NCBI GenBank assembly: GCA_009780375.1
Contig: WRAD01000008.1
Coordinates: forward strand, 1 to 40,251
DNA: 40,251 nucleotides
Direction: 5' to 3'
From: Bacillota bacterium
GTDB taxonomy: Bacteria > Bacillota > Clostridia > Christensenellales > UBA1242
The translations under genes and the position numbers were made by a program. Within the stretch, counting starts at the first letter, position 1. Every line of letters begins with the position of its first letter. Below the pieces are notes generated by a model. That model was not told the origin of the DNA. It saw only the letters and a list, made by a program, of their open reading frames with translations, and did not search any database. Shown one piece after another: positions 18,358 through 25,362 of this stretch.

Positions 18358-18390
18358 TTCCTTAATGTCCACGCATGTATAATTCCTAGA
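18358..18390 (-). repeat. Intergenic repeat element, copy R3 (short type)
   Basis: This 33-nt segment is identical to copy R4 (19470-19502) except for one base. On the minus strand it begins TCTAGGAATTATACATGCG and ends TTAAGGAA. It lies between the terminator of the lipoprotein gene and the ileS promoter, along the direction of transcription. A 16-nt stretch around its start, ATGCTCTAGGAATTAT, is also identical to the start of R1 (129-144). Confidence 0.65.
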
Positions 18391-18399
18391 GCATAAGAA

Positions 18400-18429
18400 A
18401 AAACCACAAGCCTAAATTCTTGTGGTTTT
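18400..18429 (-). terminator. Intrinsic terminator of the 253-aa lipoprotein gene
   Basis: AAAACCACAAG and CTTGTGGTTTT form a perfect 11-bp stem with an 8-nt loop, 21 nt after the stop codon. On the minus strand it is followed by further T residues. The opposite strand has the same stem, so it could act both ways. Confidence 0.85.
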
Positions 18430-18450
18430 CAAATCATTATAATCTTTAAA

Positions 18451-19212
18451 TTATACAATCACCGGACGTGTAATCACAGGTGCATTTCCAAGTGTAATTG
18501 TAAAAATACCCTCAGATGTGAAACTCCCTTCCCATTCAAGCACTCCATCAATATAGTCTCTGTCTTCACTCACAGATGTTCCTTCTATCACCACAACATT
18601 ACCGGTATGTAACAATGTCGCCCCTTCAAGCAAAGTCACACTTGATGTCCATCGCTCTTCCACTCCATCTTCTCCCCATGTTCCTTCTGTTTCTGAAACA
18701 ACGGTATCTTCCAATAATTTAAATTCCCCTTCCCCTGTTGCATGCCAATCGGCACCAAGTGTTCCTGCAAATGTTGATCTTTGTGCAAGTTCAGATAAAA
18801 CATCACTCCATGTAAGACCCATAGCACCGAACGGAATTACATCATATTCCCATTCATTCCATCCAATTTGCTCGTCATGTCCACGGATTCCATCGCGTTG
18901 ATACATAATAAACTCATCACCATTGCGCCACGCAATCATTTCCTCTGACCAATCATCTGCGTCGATAACAACCATCACACTGTTATCATTTACCGTGACC
19001 GTTGTTGTGCCAACAAATCCATCCTCATCAGACACTATCGTAATAACAAAATTCGTACTTGTATTGAATGCTGTCGCAAAACCACTTAATGTTGTCATAT
19101 CAGGCGGCGTCTGTCCACTTCCTCCACATGCACTTAATCCAATTGCCATAGGTATTGCAAGCATCAATGCAAGCATCGGCAACAAGATTTTCTTTCCCAA
19201 AAATTTCTTCAT
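18451..19212 (-). CDS. Putative lipoprotein, 253 aa
   Basis: A type II signal peptide with lipobox LSAC places the lipidated Cys at residue 29, followed by a Gly/Ser/Thr-rich linker. The mature part is acidic and Trp/Thr-rich with predicted beta structure and has no domain I recognise. It is likely anchored on the outer face of the membrane. It has a strong AAAGGAGG start and an unusually long leader (about 170 nt) from the promoter at 19387-19414. Confidence 0.8.
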   Translation of the reverse strand: MKKFLGKKILLPMLALMLAIPMAIGLSACGGSGQTPPDMTTLSGFATAFNTSTNFVITIVSDEDGFVGTTTVTVNDNSVMVVIDADDWSEEMIAWRNGDEFIMYQRDGIRGHDEQIGWNEWEYDVIPFGAMGLTWSDVLSELAQRSTFAGTLGADWHATGEGEFKLLEDTVVSETEGTWGEDGVEERWTSSVTLLEGATLLHTGNVVVIEGTSVSEDRDYIDGVLEWEGSFTSEGIFTITLGNAPVITRPVIV

Positions 19213-19238
19213 TTTTCCTCCTTTATTTTTCGCACCTT

Positions 19239-19266
19239 TTGGGCTTCTCTTTAAAACAAAAAAGCC
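19239..19266 (-). promoter_or_regulatory. Hairpin in the lipoprotein leader
   Basis: GGGCTT and AAGCCC arms flank an A/T-rich loop in the 5' leader, about 25-50 nt before the lipoprotein ATG. It could be an attenuator or stability element. The stem is short and the call tentative. Confidence 0.35.
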
Positions 19267-19299
19267 CTAATAATCTATCCAAAGTGCACTGATAGATGT

Positions 19300-19326
19300 T
19301 CAAGCGGAAATTTTAAATTTAGGCAT
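19300..19326 (-). CDS. Possible 8-codon leader peptide of the lipoprotein mRNA
   Basis: In the lipoprotein leader, GGAGG followed by 7-8 T/A bases precedes an ATG that encodes MPKFKISA and ends at TGA. The Shine-Dalgarno spacing is good. It is followed by the leader hairpin, the arrangement expected for a translated attenuator, but the peptide has no obvious sensing codons. Confidence 0.3.
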   Translation of the reverse strand: MPKFKISA

Positions 19327-19350
19327 TAAAAAACCTCCACTCACCTACAA

Positions 19351-19374
19351 GCCGTAAAGCCGTAAAGCCGTAAA
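19351..19374 (-). repeat. Three tandem TTTACGGC units at the lipoprotein mRNA 5' end
   Basis: The 8-nt unit TTTACGGC (minus strand) occurs three times without gaps, starting 12 nt after the -10 and so just inside the predicted transcript. It may be a slippage-prone tract or a protein-binding array. Confidence 0.55.
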
Positions 19375-19386
19375 GGTATATAATCA

Positions 19387-19414
19387 AGTATACATTTCAT
19401 AAACAACTTGTCAA
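19387..19414 (-). promoter_or_regulatory. Promoter of the 253-aa lipoprotein gene
   Basis: TTGACA (19409-19414), a 16-nt spacer and TATACT (19387-19392) form a good sigma-A-type promoter. It predicts a 5' leader of about 170 nt. Confidence 0.7.
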
Positions 19415-19443
19415 GCAAAAAAAGAAGCAGAAGTAGAAGACAA

Positions 19444-19459
19444 GTTCGCTCAAGCGAAC
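19444..19459 (-). terminator. Probable terminator downstream of the CBS gene
   Basis: GTTCGCT and AGCGAAC form a perfect 7-bp stem with a 2-nt loop, followed on the minus strand by a C/T-rich stretch with a run of T. The T-run is some distance away, so termination efficiency is uncertain. Confidence 0.5.
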
Positions 19460-19469
19460 CTTTATTCTT

Positions 19470-19502
19470 TTCCTTAATGTCCGCGCATGTATAATTCCTA
19501 GA
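19470..19502 (-). repeat. Intergenic repeat element, copy R4 (short type)
   Basis: Same 33-nt element as R3 with one T-to-C difference. It starts 3 nt after the stop of the CBS gene, before the hairpin at 19444-19459. Both copies contain ATG CGY GGA CAT TAA after AGGAA, and their single difference is silent in that frame. Confidence 0.65.
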
Positions 19503-19505
19503 TTA

Positions 19506-20222
19506 TCAATAATCCTCAAGCACTTGCATAAGATTAATCAAATCACCCCGTGTAACAATCCCAAGAGGCCTACAATTCGCCGTCCCATCTTCGGTTATTA
19601 AAATACACGCAAGTTTCCTATTATTCGTAAATGCGGTCAAAACCTCTTCAATCGTAATTTTTTGCCCGGCAAGAAGATATCTGTTGGTTGTCGGAAAAGT
19701 ACGCAAGAAATCCTCACCTGTCATGTTCTCAATGAAATCGTCAATGCTTTCACCCCGTGGAATTATATGAGAACCCATTACCTCCACAAATCTGTATTTC
19801 CGCCACACGCCTATAAGTACATTATTTTTATAAACAGGTATTGACCCATACCCCAAACGTGCCGCCTCGATGATAAGTTCCTTTAAACTCAAATGCGATG
19901 GAATCGTCGCCACATCCTTGCTTGTTAATCTCTCAATCGCAGTAGGCGGAGTCATAACAAGTTTCGCAATCTTTTCAAACAATTCCACAACCTCAATATT
20001 AGGCTCGGCTACAAGTGTCTCGGTCTTGTTATGAATAATAGCATTACGAAGCCTTGCCAAGTCAACAAGATCATCTTCATATATTCTAACAACTGTGTTT
20101 AAACTTGCACACCTTCTTATCAAATCGGTAAAAGTAACATTCGCCTTGAAATTATAAATTGTCCTCAAGCCATGATCAATTACATTATACGCATTCACAA
20201 ATCTTGTTCCATTTGTTCCCAT
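19506..20222 (-). CDS. HEPN-like plus paired CBS domain protein
   Basis: The 238-residue protein has a helical N-terminal part with LARLRNAIIHNK. R59 and H64 form an Rx4H motif as in HEPN domains, many of which are RNases or RNA-binding. Residues about 90-238 contain two CBS motifs (around TSKDVATIP and ITEDGTANCRPLGIVTRGDL), which usually bind adenine nucleotides. A nucleotide-gated RNA-acting protein is possible but inferred. It lies 65 nt after rnr in the same direction, suggesting a link to RNA turnover. Its own promoter (20229-20257) predicts a leaderless mRNA. Confidence 0.75.
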   Translation of the reverse strand: MGTNGTRFVNAYNVIDHGLRTIYNFKANVTFTDLIRRCASLNTVVRIYEDDLVDLARLRNAIIHNKTETLVAEPNIEVVELFEKIAKLVMTPPTAIERLTSKDVATIPSHLSLKELIIEAARLGYGSIPVYKNNVLIGVWRKYRFVEVMGSHIIPRGESIDDFIENMTGEDFLRTFPTTNRYLLAGQKITIEEVLTAFTNNRKLACILITEDGTANCRPLGIVTRGDLINLMQVLEDY

Positions 20223-20228
20223 AAAATC

Positions 20229-20257
20229 ATTATACCGCTTTATACACTTTTAACCAA
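20229..20257 (-). promoter_or_regulatory. Leaderless promoter of the HEPN/CBS gene
   Basis: TTGGTT (20252-20257), a 17-nt spacer and TATAAT (20229-20234), then 6 nt to ATG at 20222. No Shine-Dalgarno is present. Confidence 0.75.
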
Positions 20258-20287
20258 ACAATCTTCCACTTTCAACTTCTTCCATTT

Positions 20288-22264
20288 CTATACCGCCCCA
20301 AACTCAACCTGTCTGCGTTCAAGAGATACCGAAGACACAATCACATCTAACTTGTCCCCCATCTTGTATGTTCGCTTTTTACCTACATAGGTCATCTGCT
20401 TTTCGTTAAAAGTATAATTATCCTTTGGCATATTCTCAATACGTACAAGTCCCTCAACGGTATTATCAAGATAAACAAACACACCAAAGTCACGAATACC
20501 ACTTATCGTTCCTATAAATTGTTCGCCAATTTTGTCCTTCATAAATTCCGCACGTTTCAAATTATCAACCTCACGCTCTGCCTCCGTCGAAAGCACCTCA
20601 CGCTTTGAAGATTGAATCGATGCATCAACCACAAAATCACGCATTTCTTCCATTTTGTGACTCGAAAGTTTTCTGTTAAGCATCATCTTAATTATTCTAT
20701 GTATAACAAGGTCCGGATAACGACGAATCGGAGAAGTAAAATGACAATAATGTTTTGCACCCAAACCAAAATGTCCCAAATTTTTTTCAAGGTACTTTGC
20801 CTTTGACATTGAACGAAGTGCAAGTTTTGAAATAATCTGCTCAAGTGCATCGTCAACATCCTTGTTTATGGAATCAAGCATTTCTTGATAAACTCGCCCC
20901 GAAATACTAGACGGATTAATCTTATGTTGCACCGCAAAAGGTTTAAGCGTCTCTACAAAGTCCGCAACTTTCTTAGGATCAGGTTTTTCATGAACACGAT
21001 ACACAAATGGCATATCCAAATCATTCATCTTCTTTGCAACAACCTCGTTACACAATATCATAAACGTTTCAATTATACGATGGCTTAGATACCTTGGATA
21101 CGCAACAACATCTTTAATACGACCGGTCTCCGTATCAAGAATTATCCTAGGCTCTGGAACATTAAAACTCACCTCTCCCCTTGCACGCCGCTGCCCCTCT
21201 ATAACTTTTGTAAGTACCGCCATGTTTTTAAACAAAGGAAGATATTTCTTTTTTAACTGGGCGGTCAAAAGCGAATGATGAGTCCCATCAAGAAGTTGCT
21301 GAACCTCATCATAACTAAACTTGTACTTTACATTGATAACACTCTCAACAATTTTGTGACTCAAAACATCGCCATTCGGATCAATATTCATAATTACAGA
21401 GAGTGCAAGCCTATCCACGTTTGGATGTAAACTGCATACTCCATTTGATAAAACTCTTGGCAACATTGGCAATACTCTATCCGGGAAATATACACTTGTA
21501 CCTCTTTCATATGCCTCTTTATCAAGAAAACTCCCCTCCTTGACATAATGACAAACATCGGCAATATGCACACCTAATTCCCACGTTCCATCTTCACGCT
21601 TTTCAATATGCACCGCATCATCAAGATCCTTTGCGTCATGTGGGTCAATTGTTATAATCATCTTTTTTCTCAAATCAAGACGTTTTTCTATACTCTTCTC
21701 TGACACCGGTTTTGCAACTACATTTGCCTCGTCTTCCACCTCTTTTGAAAATTCTTCATAAAGATTATGTGCCCTTATAATTGACAATATATCATTACCA
21801 ACATCACCAGGACGCCCAATCACCTCGTCAATACGCGTATTACCACAATCATCCAACCGCACAACAACCTTCTGCCCAACAAGTGAACACTCACCATCAA
21901 TAGAACACTCGATCAACTTATCATCAAAACCTGAAATATCAAAACTCTGCCCTAATCTTTCTTCGTCTGGTATGATAAAGTATCCGGTATTACTCTTCAT
22001 AAGTATCCCGACAATATTTTTTACACGTCGCTCCACAACTTCAACAATTTCACCTTCGCGACGTCGCCCCACACCAAAAGTCTTCGCAATCGAATCCGTC
22101 CAATCAACTTTTTTTTCTTTCACACGAACCAAATCACCGTGAATCGCCCCACCCAACTTTTCTTTTGCAATAAAAATGTCCTGTTCATCCACACTTGTCT
22201 TGACAAATCCAAAACCTTTCAAAGCAACATCAAGCACACCCTCGACAAAATTGGTCTTACCCAT
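20288..22264 (-). CDS. rnr: Ribonuclease R
   Basis: This 3'-5' exoribonuclease degrades structured RNA. The 658-residue protein has cold-shock-like N-terminal segments, the RNB catalytic centre DPHDAKDLDDAVHIEK with its metal-binding Asp residues, FPDRVLPMLPRVLSNGVCSL, HFTSPIRRYPDLVIHR and a C-terminal S1 domain starting near EQFIGTISGIRDFGVFVYLD. It lacks a long basic tail. smpB and ssrA, frequent neighbours in Bacillota, are not seen. A TG-extended TATAAT ends 7 nt before ATG. The AAAGG in that gap would be at the extreme 5' end of the RNA and too short to act as a leader. Confidence 0.96.
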   Translation of the reverse strand: MGKTNFVEGVLDVALKGFGFVKTSVDEQDIFIAKEKLGGAIHGDLVRVKEKKVDWTDSIAKTFGVGRRREGEIVEVVERRVKNIVGILMKSNTGYFIIPDEERLGQSFDISGFDDKLIECSIDGECSLVGQKVVVRLDDCGNTRIDEVIGRPGDVGNDILSIIRAHNLYEEFSKEVEDEANVVAKPVSEKSIEKRLDLRKKMIITIDPHDAKDLDDAVHIEKREDGTWELGVHIADVCHYVKEGSFLDKEAYERGTSVYFPDRVLPMLPRVLSNGVCSLHPNVDRLALSVIMNIDPNGDVLSHKIVESVINVKYKFSYDEVQQLLDGTHHSLLTAQLKKKYLPLFKNMAVLTKVIEGQRRARGEVSFNVPEPRIILDTETGRIKDVVAYPRYLSHRIIETFMILCNEVVAKKMNDLDMPFVYRVHEKPDPKKVADFVETLKPFAVQHKINPSSISGRVYQEMLDSINKDVDDALEQIISKLALRSMSKAKYLEKNLGHFGLGAKHYCHFTSPIRRYPDLVIHRIIKMMLNRKLSSHKMEEMRDFVVDASIQSSKREVLSTEAEREVDNLKRAEFMKDKIGEQFIGTISGIRDFGVFVYLDNTVEGLVRIENMPKDNYTFNEKQMTYVGKKRTYKMGDKLDVIVSSVSLERRQVEFGAV

Positions 22265-22271
22265 AGCCTTT

Positions 22272-22301
22272 ATTATACCACATCCTCACACAAATTGACA
22301 A
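22272..22301 (-). promoter_or_regulatory. Leaderless promoter of rnr
   Basis: TTGTCA (22296-22301), an 18-nt spacer ending in TGG and TATAAT (22272-22277). The ATG follows after 7 nt. Confidence 0.75.
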
Positions 22302-22343
22302 TTTTCCAGATATTCATCATCTTTATATTAGAAGTTAAGTAAA

Positions 22344-23186
22344 TTACATCTCCCAAACATCACCAAATTCATAACCCGCACCTTTAACCTTGGGAATTAA
22401 AACCTCTAACATCGTTGGCATCCCTGCATTTGAAATATGGAAAAGCATTATATTGCCATCATGAATTCGCTCCATTACCTTATCTGCACTCTTTTGTGCA
22501 TTAATTGGCTCTTTGCCCCAATCCACAATTGCACTAGACCACATAACCGTTCTCAAACCCTGTTCACTTGCAATTCTTACCGTCCTTTCACACATTCTAC
22601 CCTTTCCTGGTCTAAAAAGTGTCAAAGGCTTACCATATAACTCTCCATATCGCTCACCAAACATTGTGTTAAATTCCGCAATATCTGCGGTAATTGCATC
22701 CTCACCAAGTGTTGGCAAATCCTTATGCTTGTTCGTGTGATTTCCAATCATATGCCCATCATTTATCATTCGCGCCACAAGTTCTTCCGAATTCAAATAA
22801 TGCCCACAAAGAAAAAAGACCGCCTTTATATCATTTGCCTTCAGTACATCTAAAACTTTGTCTGTATGTCCCGCCTCATATCCCAAGTCAAATGTAATAT
22901 AAACTTTTTTTTGTTCCGATTGCTCACCACCTGCTTCACTATCATTGTCTTTTGAATCTACAAAATAAAGTCCATCATATTTTTTTAAAAGTTCCATACT
23001 TCCCGATGGAGGTGTCGGCACACGCCCTTTTCCATAACCGCCAAGACCCCAACTTATAGGTTTCGATGTTGCACCTACACTCACATTCTCAAAATTCGAA
23101 TTCCCAAAAGCATTACCCGTTAACGCCCCACCAATGCAAACCCCAATCACAACACAAACAATGCCCAATTTCAAAAATCTCTTCAT
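22344..23186 (-). CDS. PdaA-type peptidoglycan N-acetylmuramic acid deacetylase
   Basis: This polysaccharide deacetylase (NodB fold) has an N-terminal signal/anchor (about residues 4-24). A PdaA-like lead-in includes SWGLGGYGKG, followed by YITFDLGYEAGHTDKVLDVL (catalytic Asp motif), GHMIGNHTNKHKD (metal His motif) and LFRPGKGR. Enzymes of this branch remove acetyl groups from muramic acid, in known cases as a step toward the delta-lactam of spore cortex, which fits a sporulating host. I start at MKRFLKLGIV; the longer ORF would begin at a TTG 2 nt after acpP. No clear Shine-Dalgarno is visible, so the start is uncertain. Confidence 0.88.
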   Translation of the reverse strand: MKRFLKLGIVCVVIGVCIGGALTGNAFGNSNFENVSVGATSKPISWGLGGYGKGRVPTPPSGSMELLKKYDGLYFVDSKDNDSEAGGEQSEQKKVYITFDLGYEAGHTDKVLDVLKANDIKAVFFLCGHYLNSEELVARMINDGHMIGNHTNKHKDLPTLGEDAITADIAEFNTMFGERYGELYGKPLTLFRPGKGRMCERTVRIASEQGLRTVMWSSAIVDWGKEPINAQKSADKVMERIHDGNIMLFHISNAGMPTMLEVLIPKVKGAGYEFGDVWEM

Positions 23187-23251
23187 GAACGTATTGTTTG
23201 CCGAATCATTGATATATATACAAACAACAAAACATCTTGTAAAAATCAACC

Positions 23252-23491
23252 TTACTTAAGTTCACTCAAATATACAACAACATCATTAACCGTCTTGAAA
23301 TTCATTGCTGTTTCATCAGGAATAACAACTTCATAATCCTCTTCAAGGGTCATAAGCATTTCTACAATATCAAGACTATCTGCACCTAAATCTTCCATAA
23401 CACGATGTTCCAACTTAATATCCTCTGGTTTTTTACGAATTTGTTTCGCAATTACATCACGTACTTTTAAAAATACAGCTTCTTTTTCCAT
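23252..23491 (-). CDS. acpP: Acyl carrier protein
   Basis: This 79-residue acidic four-helix carrier holds growing fatty acyl chains on phosphopantetheine attached to Ser39 in DLGADSLDIVEM. The rest (LEEDYEVVIPDETAMNFKTVNDVV) is typical of the family. I shorten the ORF-track start to ATG 23491, where homology begins. TATAAT (23498-23503) ends 6 nt before this ATG, so the mRNA is predicted leaderless, though the -35 is poor. No fab genes are nearby. Confidence 0.96.
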   Translation of the reverse strand: MEKEAVFLKVRDVIAKQIRKKPEDIKLEHRVMEDLGADSLDIVEMLMTLEEDYEVVIPDETAMNFKTVNDVVVYLSELK

Positions 23492-23497
23492 AAGACA

Positions 23498-23503
23498 ATT
23501 ATA
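23498..23503 (-). promoter_or_regulatory. acpP -10 element, leaderless configuration
   Basis: A perfect TATAAT lies 6 nt before the acpP ATG. I find no convincing -35 at 16-18 nt. It lies back to back with the promoter at 23535-23563. Confidence 0.55.
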
Positions 23504-23534
23504 CAACAACACATGTAAAATACATACCAAAAGA

Positions 23535-23563
23535 TTGACAAAATTCAAAAGAAATGTTATAAT
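23535..23563 (+). promoter_or_regulatory. Perfect-consensus promoter of the InlB-repeat gene
   Basis: TTGACA (23535-23540), a 17-nt spacer and TATAAT (23558-23563). The leader is about 31 nt and carries the strong Shine-Dalgarno AAAGGGGAGGT. Confidence 0.9.
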
Positions 23564-23600
23564 AATTACGAATAATATTTATCAAAGGGGAGGTAAAATT

Positions 23601-24023
23601 ATGGGAAGAAGAGTAACAATAATCGCTAATTCTCAAGGCAAGGCAAAACGCCGTTTTAATCAACCCTTGTCGATTATGCTTGCATTTGCATTAATAACCG
23701 TACTTGCAATCCTCTCATTCCAGGCAATTGCATTCGTCATTACAAATCACCGGTCATCAATTCGCCATACAATAACAATACAATACGAACACGTAATTCT
23801 ACCACCTAACATACTCTCAAACACAGACTGCCCTTTTACATTTACCCAGAAAATTTCTGTCAAAACAAATACATTGTTTGATTTCGTACCGCAATCCAAT
23901 CACCCAAACGAAGTATTCTCTGGTTGGTTCACCTGTGAAAATCACCTAGAATTATTCGACCTAACCACACCGATAACAAAAAACATGCCTTTGTTTGGAT
24001 ATTTTATCTATAACTCACACTAG
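23601..24023 (+). CDS. Small membrane protein with one InlB B-repeat-like domain
   Basis: The 140-residue protein has a basic N-terminus, one TM helix (about residues 23-47) and an outside part of about 90 residues. Its end resembles an InlB/Flg_new (Listeria-Bacteroides) repeat: a Pro-rich strand, then VFSGWFTCENHLELFDLTTP, then an LFGYFIY strand in place of the usual LYAKW. Such repeats are normally in tandem on large surface proteins, so a lone copy on a short anchor is odd. I shorten the track's start to ATG 23601, behind the Shine-Dalgarno and promoter. The last 9 nt overlap rnpA. Confidence 0.75.
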   Translation: MGRRVTIIANSQGKAKRRFNQPLSIMLAFALITVLAILSFQAIAFVITNHRSSIRHTITIQYEHVILPPNILSNTDCPFTFTQKISVKTNTLFDFVPQSNHPNEVFSGWFTCENHLELFDLTTPITKNMPLFGYFIYNSH

Positions 24024-24356
24024 GCCCGCTCTTTTTAAAATAATTTCCATAGATTTTTGAATTTCCATCGGCTTAAACTTATCAATACCTTCTTTTGCTA
24101 CAAATATAATGCTATGATGTTCTTTAATCATTGGCAACAACGGTTTAACCGCATCTCTCATTCGTCTTACCACCTTATGCCTCACCACACTATTCCCTAC
24201 TTTCTTACTAACCGAAAAGCCTATCTTGATTTTTGAATCTCGCATTCTTGCAAACACAAAAACAAGGGTAAGCATATCATTTCCATAATGCTTGCCCTTT
24301 TTGTAAATATAATTAAAACTTTTACGTTTTTTTAATCTAAATTGTTTTTTTAACAT
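24015..24356 (-). CDS. rnpA: Ribonuclease P protein component
   Basis: This small basic protein assists the RNase P RNA in maturing tRNA 5' ends. The 113-residue protein has the FRLKKRKSFNYIYKKGKHY start, a central FSVSKKVGNSVVRHKVVRRMRD (RHKVVRR replaces the common RNRIKR) and IIFVAKEG. It follows rpmH in the usual order. It has no Shine-Dalgarno; a short ORF ends 6 nt before its ATG, so translation may be coupled. No yidC follows. Confidence 0.94.
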   Translation of the reverse strand: MLKKQFRLKKRKSFNYIYKKGKHYGNDMLTLVFVFARMRDSKIKIGFSVSKKVGNSVVRHKVVRRMRDAVKPLLPMIKEHHSIIFVAKEGIDKFKPMEIQKSMEIILKRAGLV

Positions 24357-24362
24357 AATGAT

Positions 24363-24440
24363 TTATCCATTAAGACCTAAAACTTCTTCTTGTAATCTTT
24401 CTTTTGCAAGATGCGTAAATCCATCATAATCATTATGCAC
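24363..24440 (-). CDS. Possible 25-aa ORF between rpmH and rnpA
   Basis: A GTG at 24440 lies 7 nt after a perfect TATAAT (24448-24453), the same geometry as the leaderless genes here. The frame reads HNDYDGFTHLAKERLQEEVL and ends TAA 6 nt before the rnpA ATG. The sequence looks coding and helical, but I recognise nothing. It could instead be a decayed remnant, as the frame is open upstream of the GTG too. Confidence 0.35.
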   Translation of the reverse strand: MHNDYDGFTHLAKERLQEEVLGLNG

Positions 24441-24483
24441 CAGAAAAATTATAAATTGATTTTGCCTATCTAGACTAAATCAC

Positions 24484-24618
24484 CTACGCAGAAAGTTGTT
24501 TCCTTCCACGTGCACGACGACGCTTTAAAACACGACGACCTGTTGCCGACGCCATTCTTGCACGAAACCCGTGAACTTTACTGCGTTTTCTTTTTTTAGG
24601 TTGAAATGTCCTTTTCAT
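24484..24618 (-). CDS. rpmH: Ribosomal protein bL34
   Basis: The 44-residue product is a standard L34 ([18 protein letters not shown], then an Arg/Lys-rich helix ending GRKQLSA). It is too short for the ORF track. The start has GGAGG 6 nt before ATG. It lies 69 nt downstream of rplQ rather than beside dnaA/oriC, which is unusual. Confidence 0.97.
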   Translation of the reverse strand: MKRTFQPKKRKRSKVHGFRARMASATGRRVLKRRRARGRKQLSA

Positions 24619-24687
24619 CTTAATCCTCCAGTTTCAGAAATTAATCTCTTATATTGTTGCTTGTTATATTCCACTTTTTAAAACCTG

Positions 24688-25197
24688 TTACACAAGTTCA
24701 ACAAGTGCCATCGCCGCATCATCACCACGACGATTTCCAAGTTTCATAATACGTGTATATCCACCACCCTGCCCAAGTTCTTTCGCACGCTTTGCATACT
24801 TAGGTGCAAGTTCATTAAAAATCTTCTCCACAAGTGGATGATTAATATGTTTCGTCCTTGCTGTAAATTGTGCTTTACTCTCTTCCTTACTTTTAACTTC
24901 ATGAAGATCATAAACTTTTGCCATAATGCGACGACGTGCCGCCAATTTTTGTGGGCCATCAATAAGAACCTTACGCTTTGACTTCACACCTTTCGCGTTA
25001 ACAACATCTTTTTCCACTTTAATTGTGTCTGTATATGTATTAATCGCAAGCGTCAAAAGTTTCTCCGCCGCCGAGCGTACAGATTTTGCCTTTGCAACTG
25101 TTGTTTCAAGCTGTCCATTCCACAATAAAAAACTCACTTGATTTCTCAAAACCGCAAGTCTTTGATCGGTTGGTCTTCCTAATTTTTTGTTTCCCAT
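24688..25197 (-). CDS. rplQ: Ribosomal protein bL17
   Basis: L17 lies at the peptide exit tunnel. The 169-residue protein begins MGNKKLGRPTDQRLAVLRNQ and ends with the conserved GGYTRIMKLGNRRGDDAAMALVEL. It is about 40-50 residues longer than the B. subtilis protein because of a basic/charged central insertion. It is the last gene of the S13/alpha operon but also has its own promoter (25261-25290) and an AAAGGAG start. Confidence 0.96.
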   Translation of the reverse strand: MGNKKLGRPTDQRLAVLRNQVSFLLWNGQLETTVAKAKSVRSAAEKLLTLAINTYTDTIKVEKDVVNAKGVKSKRKVLIDGPQKLAARRRIMAKVYDLHEVKSKEESKAQFTARTKHINHPLVEKIFNELAPKYAKRAKELGQGGGYTRIMKLGNRRGDDAAMALVELV

Positions 25198-25260
25198 TTG
25201 TTACTCCTTTTACGTACCAGACAATCCTTCTATCGTTGTCCGCCACCATTCATATCCATC

Positions 25261-25290
25261 ATTCTACATCAATCAAATGTTCGCTGTCAA
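25261..25290 (-). promoter_or_regulatory. Internal promoter for rplQ
   Basis: TTGACA (25285-25290), an 18-nt spacer and TAGAAT (25261-25266) lie in the 165-nt gap between rpoA and rplQ. The leader of about 55 nt contains GACAA/TTGTC arms that could form a short hairpin. Confidence 0.65.
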
Positions 25291-25362
25291 TATTTTCCTA
25301 AATGTATCAAGATTCCTAAATAAATTCATCGTCCCCAAACCCATCTAACGATATCGAATACA

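Noticed and set aside
18282-18450. T-box riboswitch upstream of ileS
   Set aside because: The promoter lies 25-53 nt from the ATG, and no T-box core sequence or specifier structure is visible.
19267-19326. UGA recoding (Sec or Trp) in the lipoprotein leader ORF
   Set aside because: infA, rnpA, the CBS gene and others end in UGA normally and there is no SECIS-like structure; the frame after UGA is open for only 10 codons.
24357-24690. Replication origin next to rpmH/rnpA
   Set aside because: dnaA is absent and I saw no cluster of TTATNCACA boxes; the genes are embedded after rplQ.
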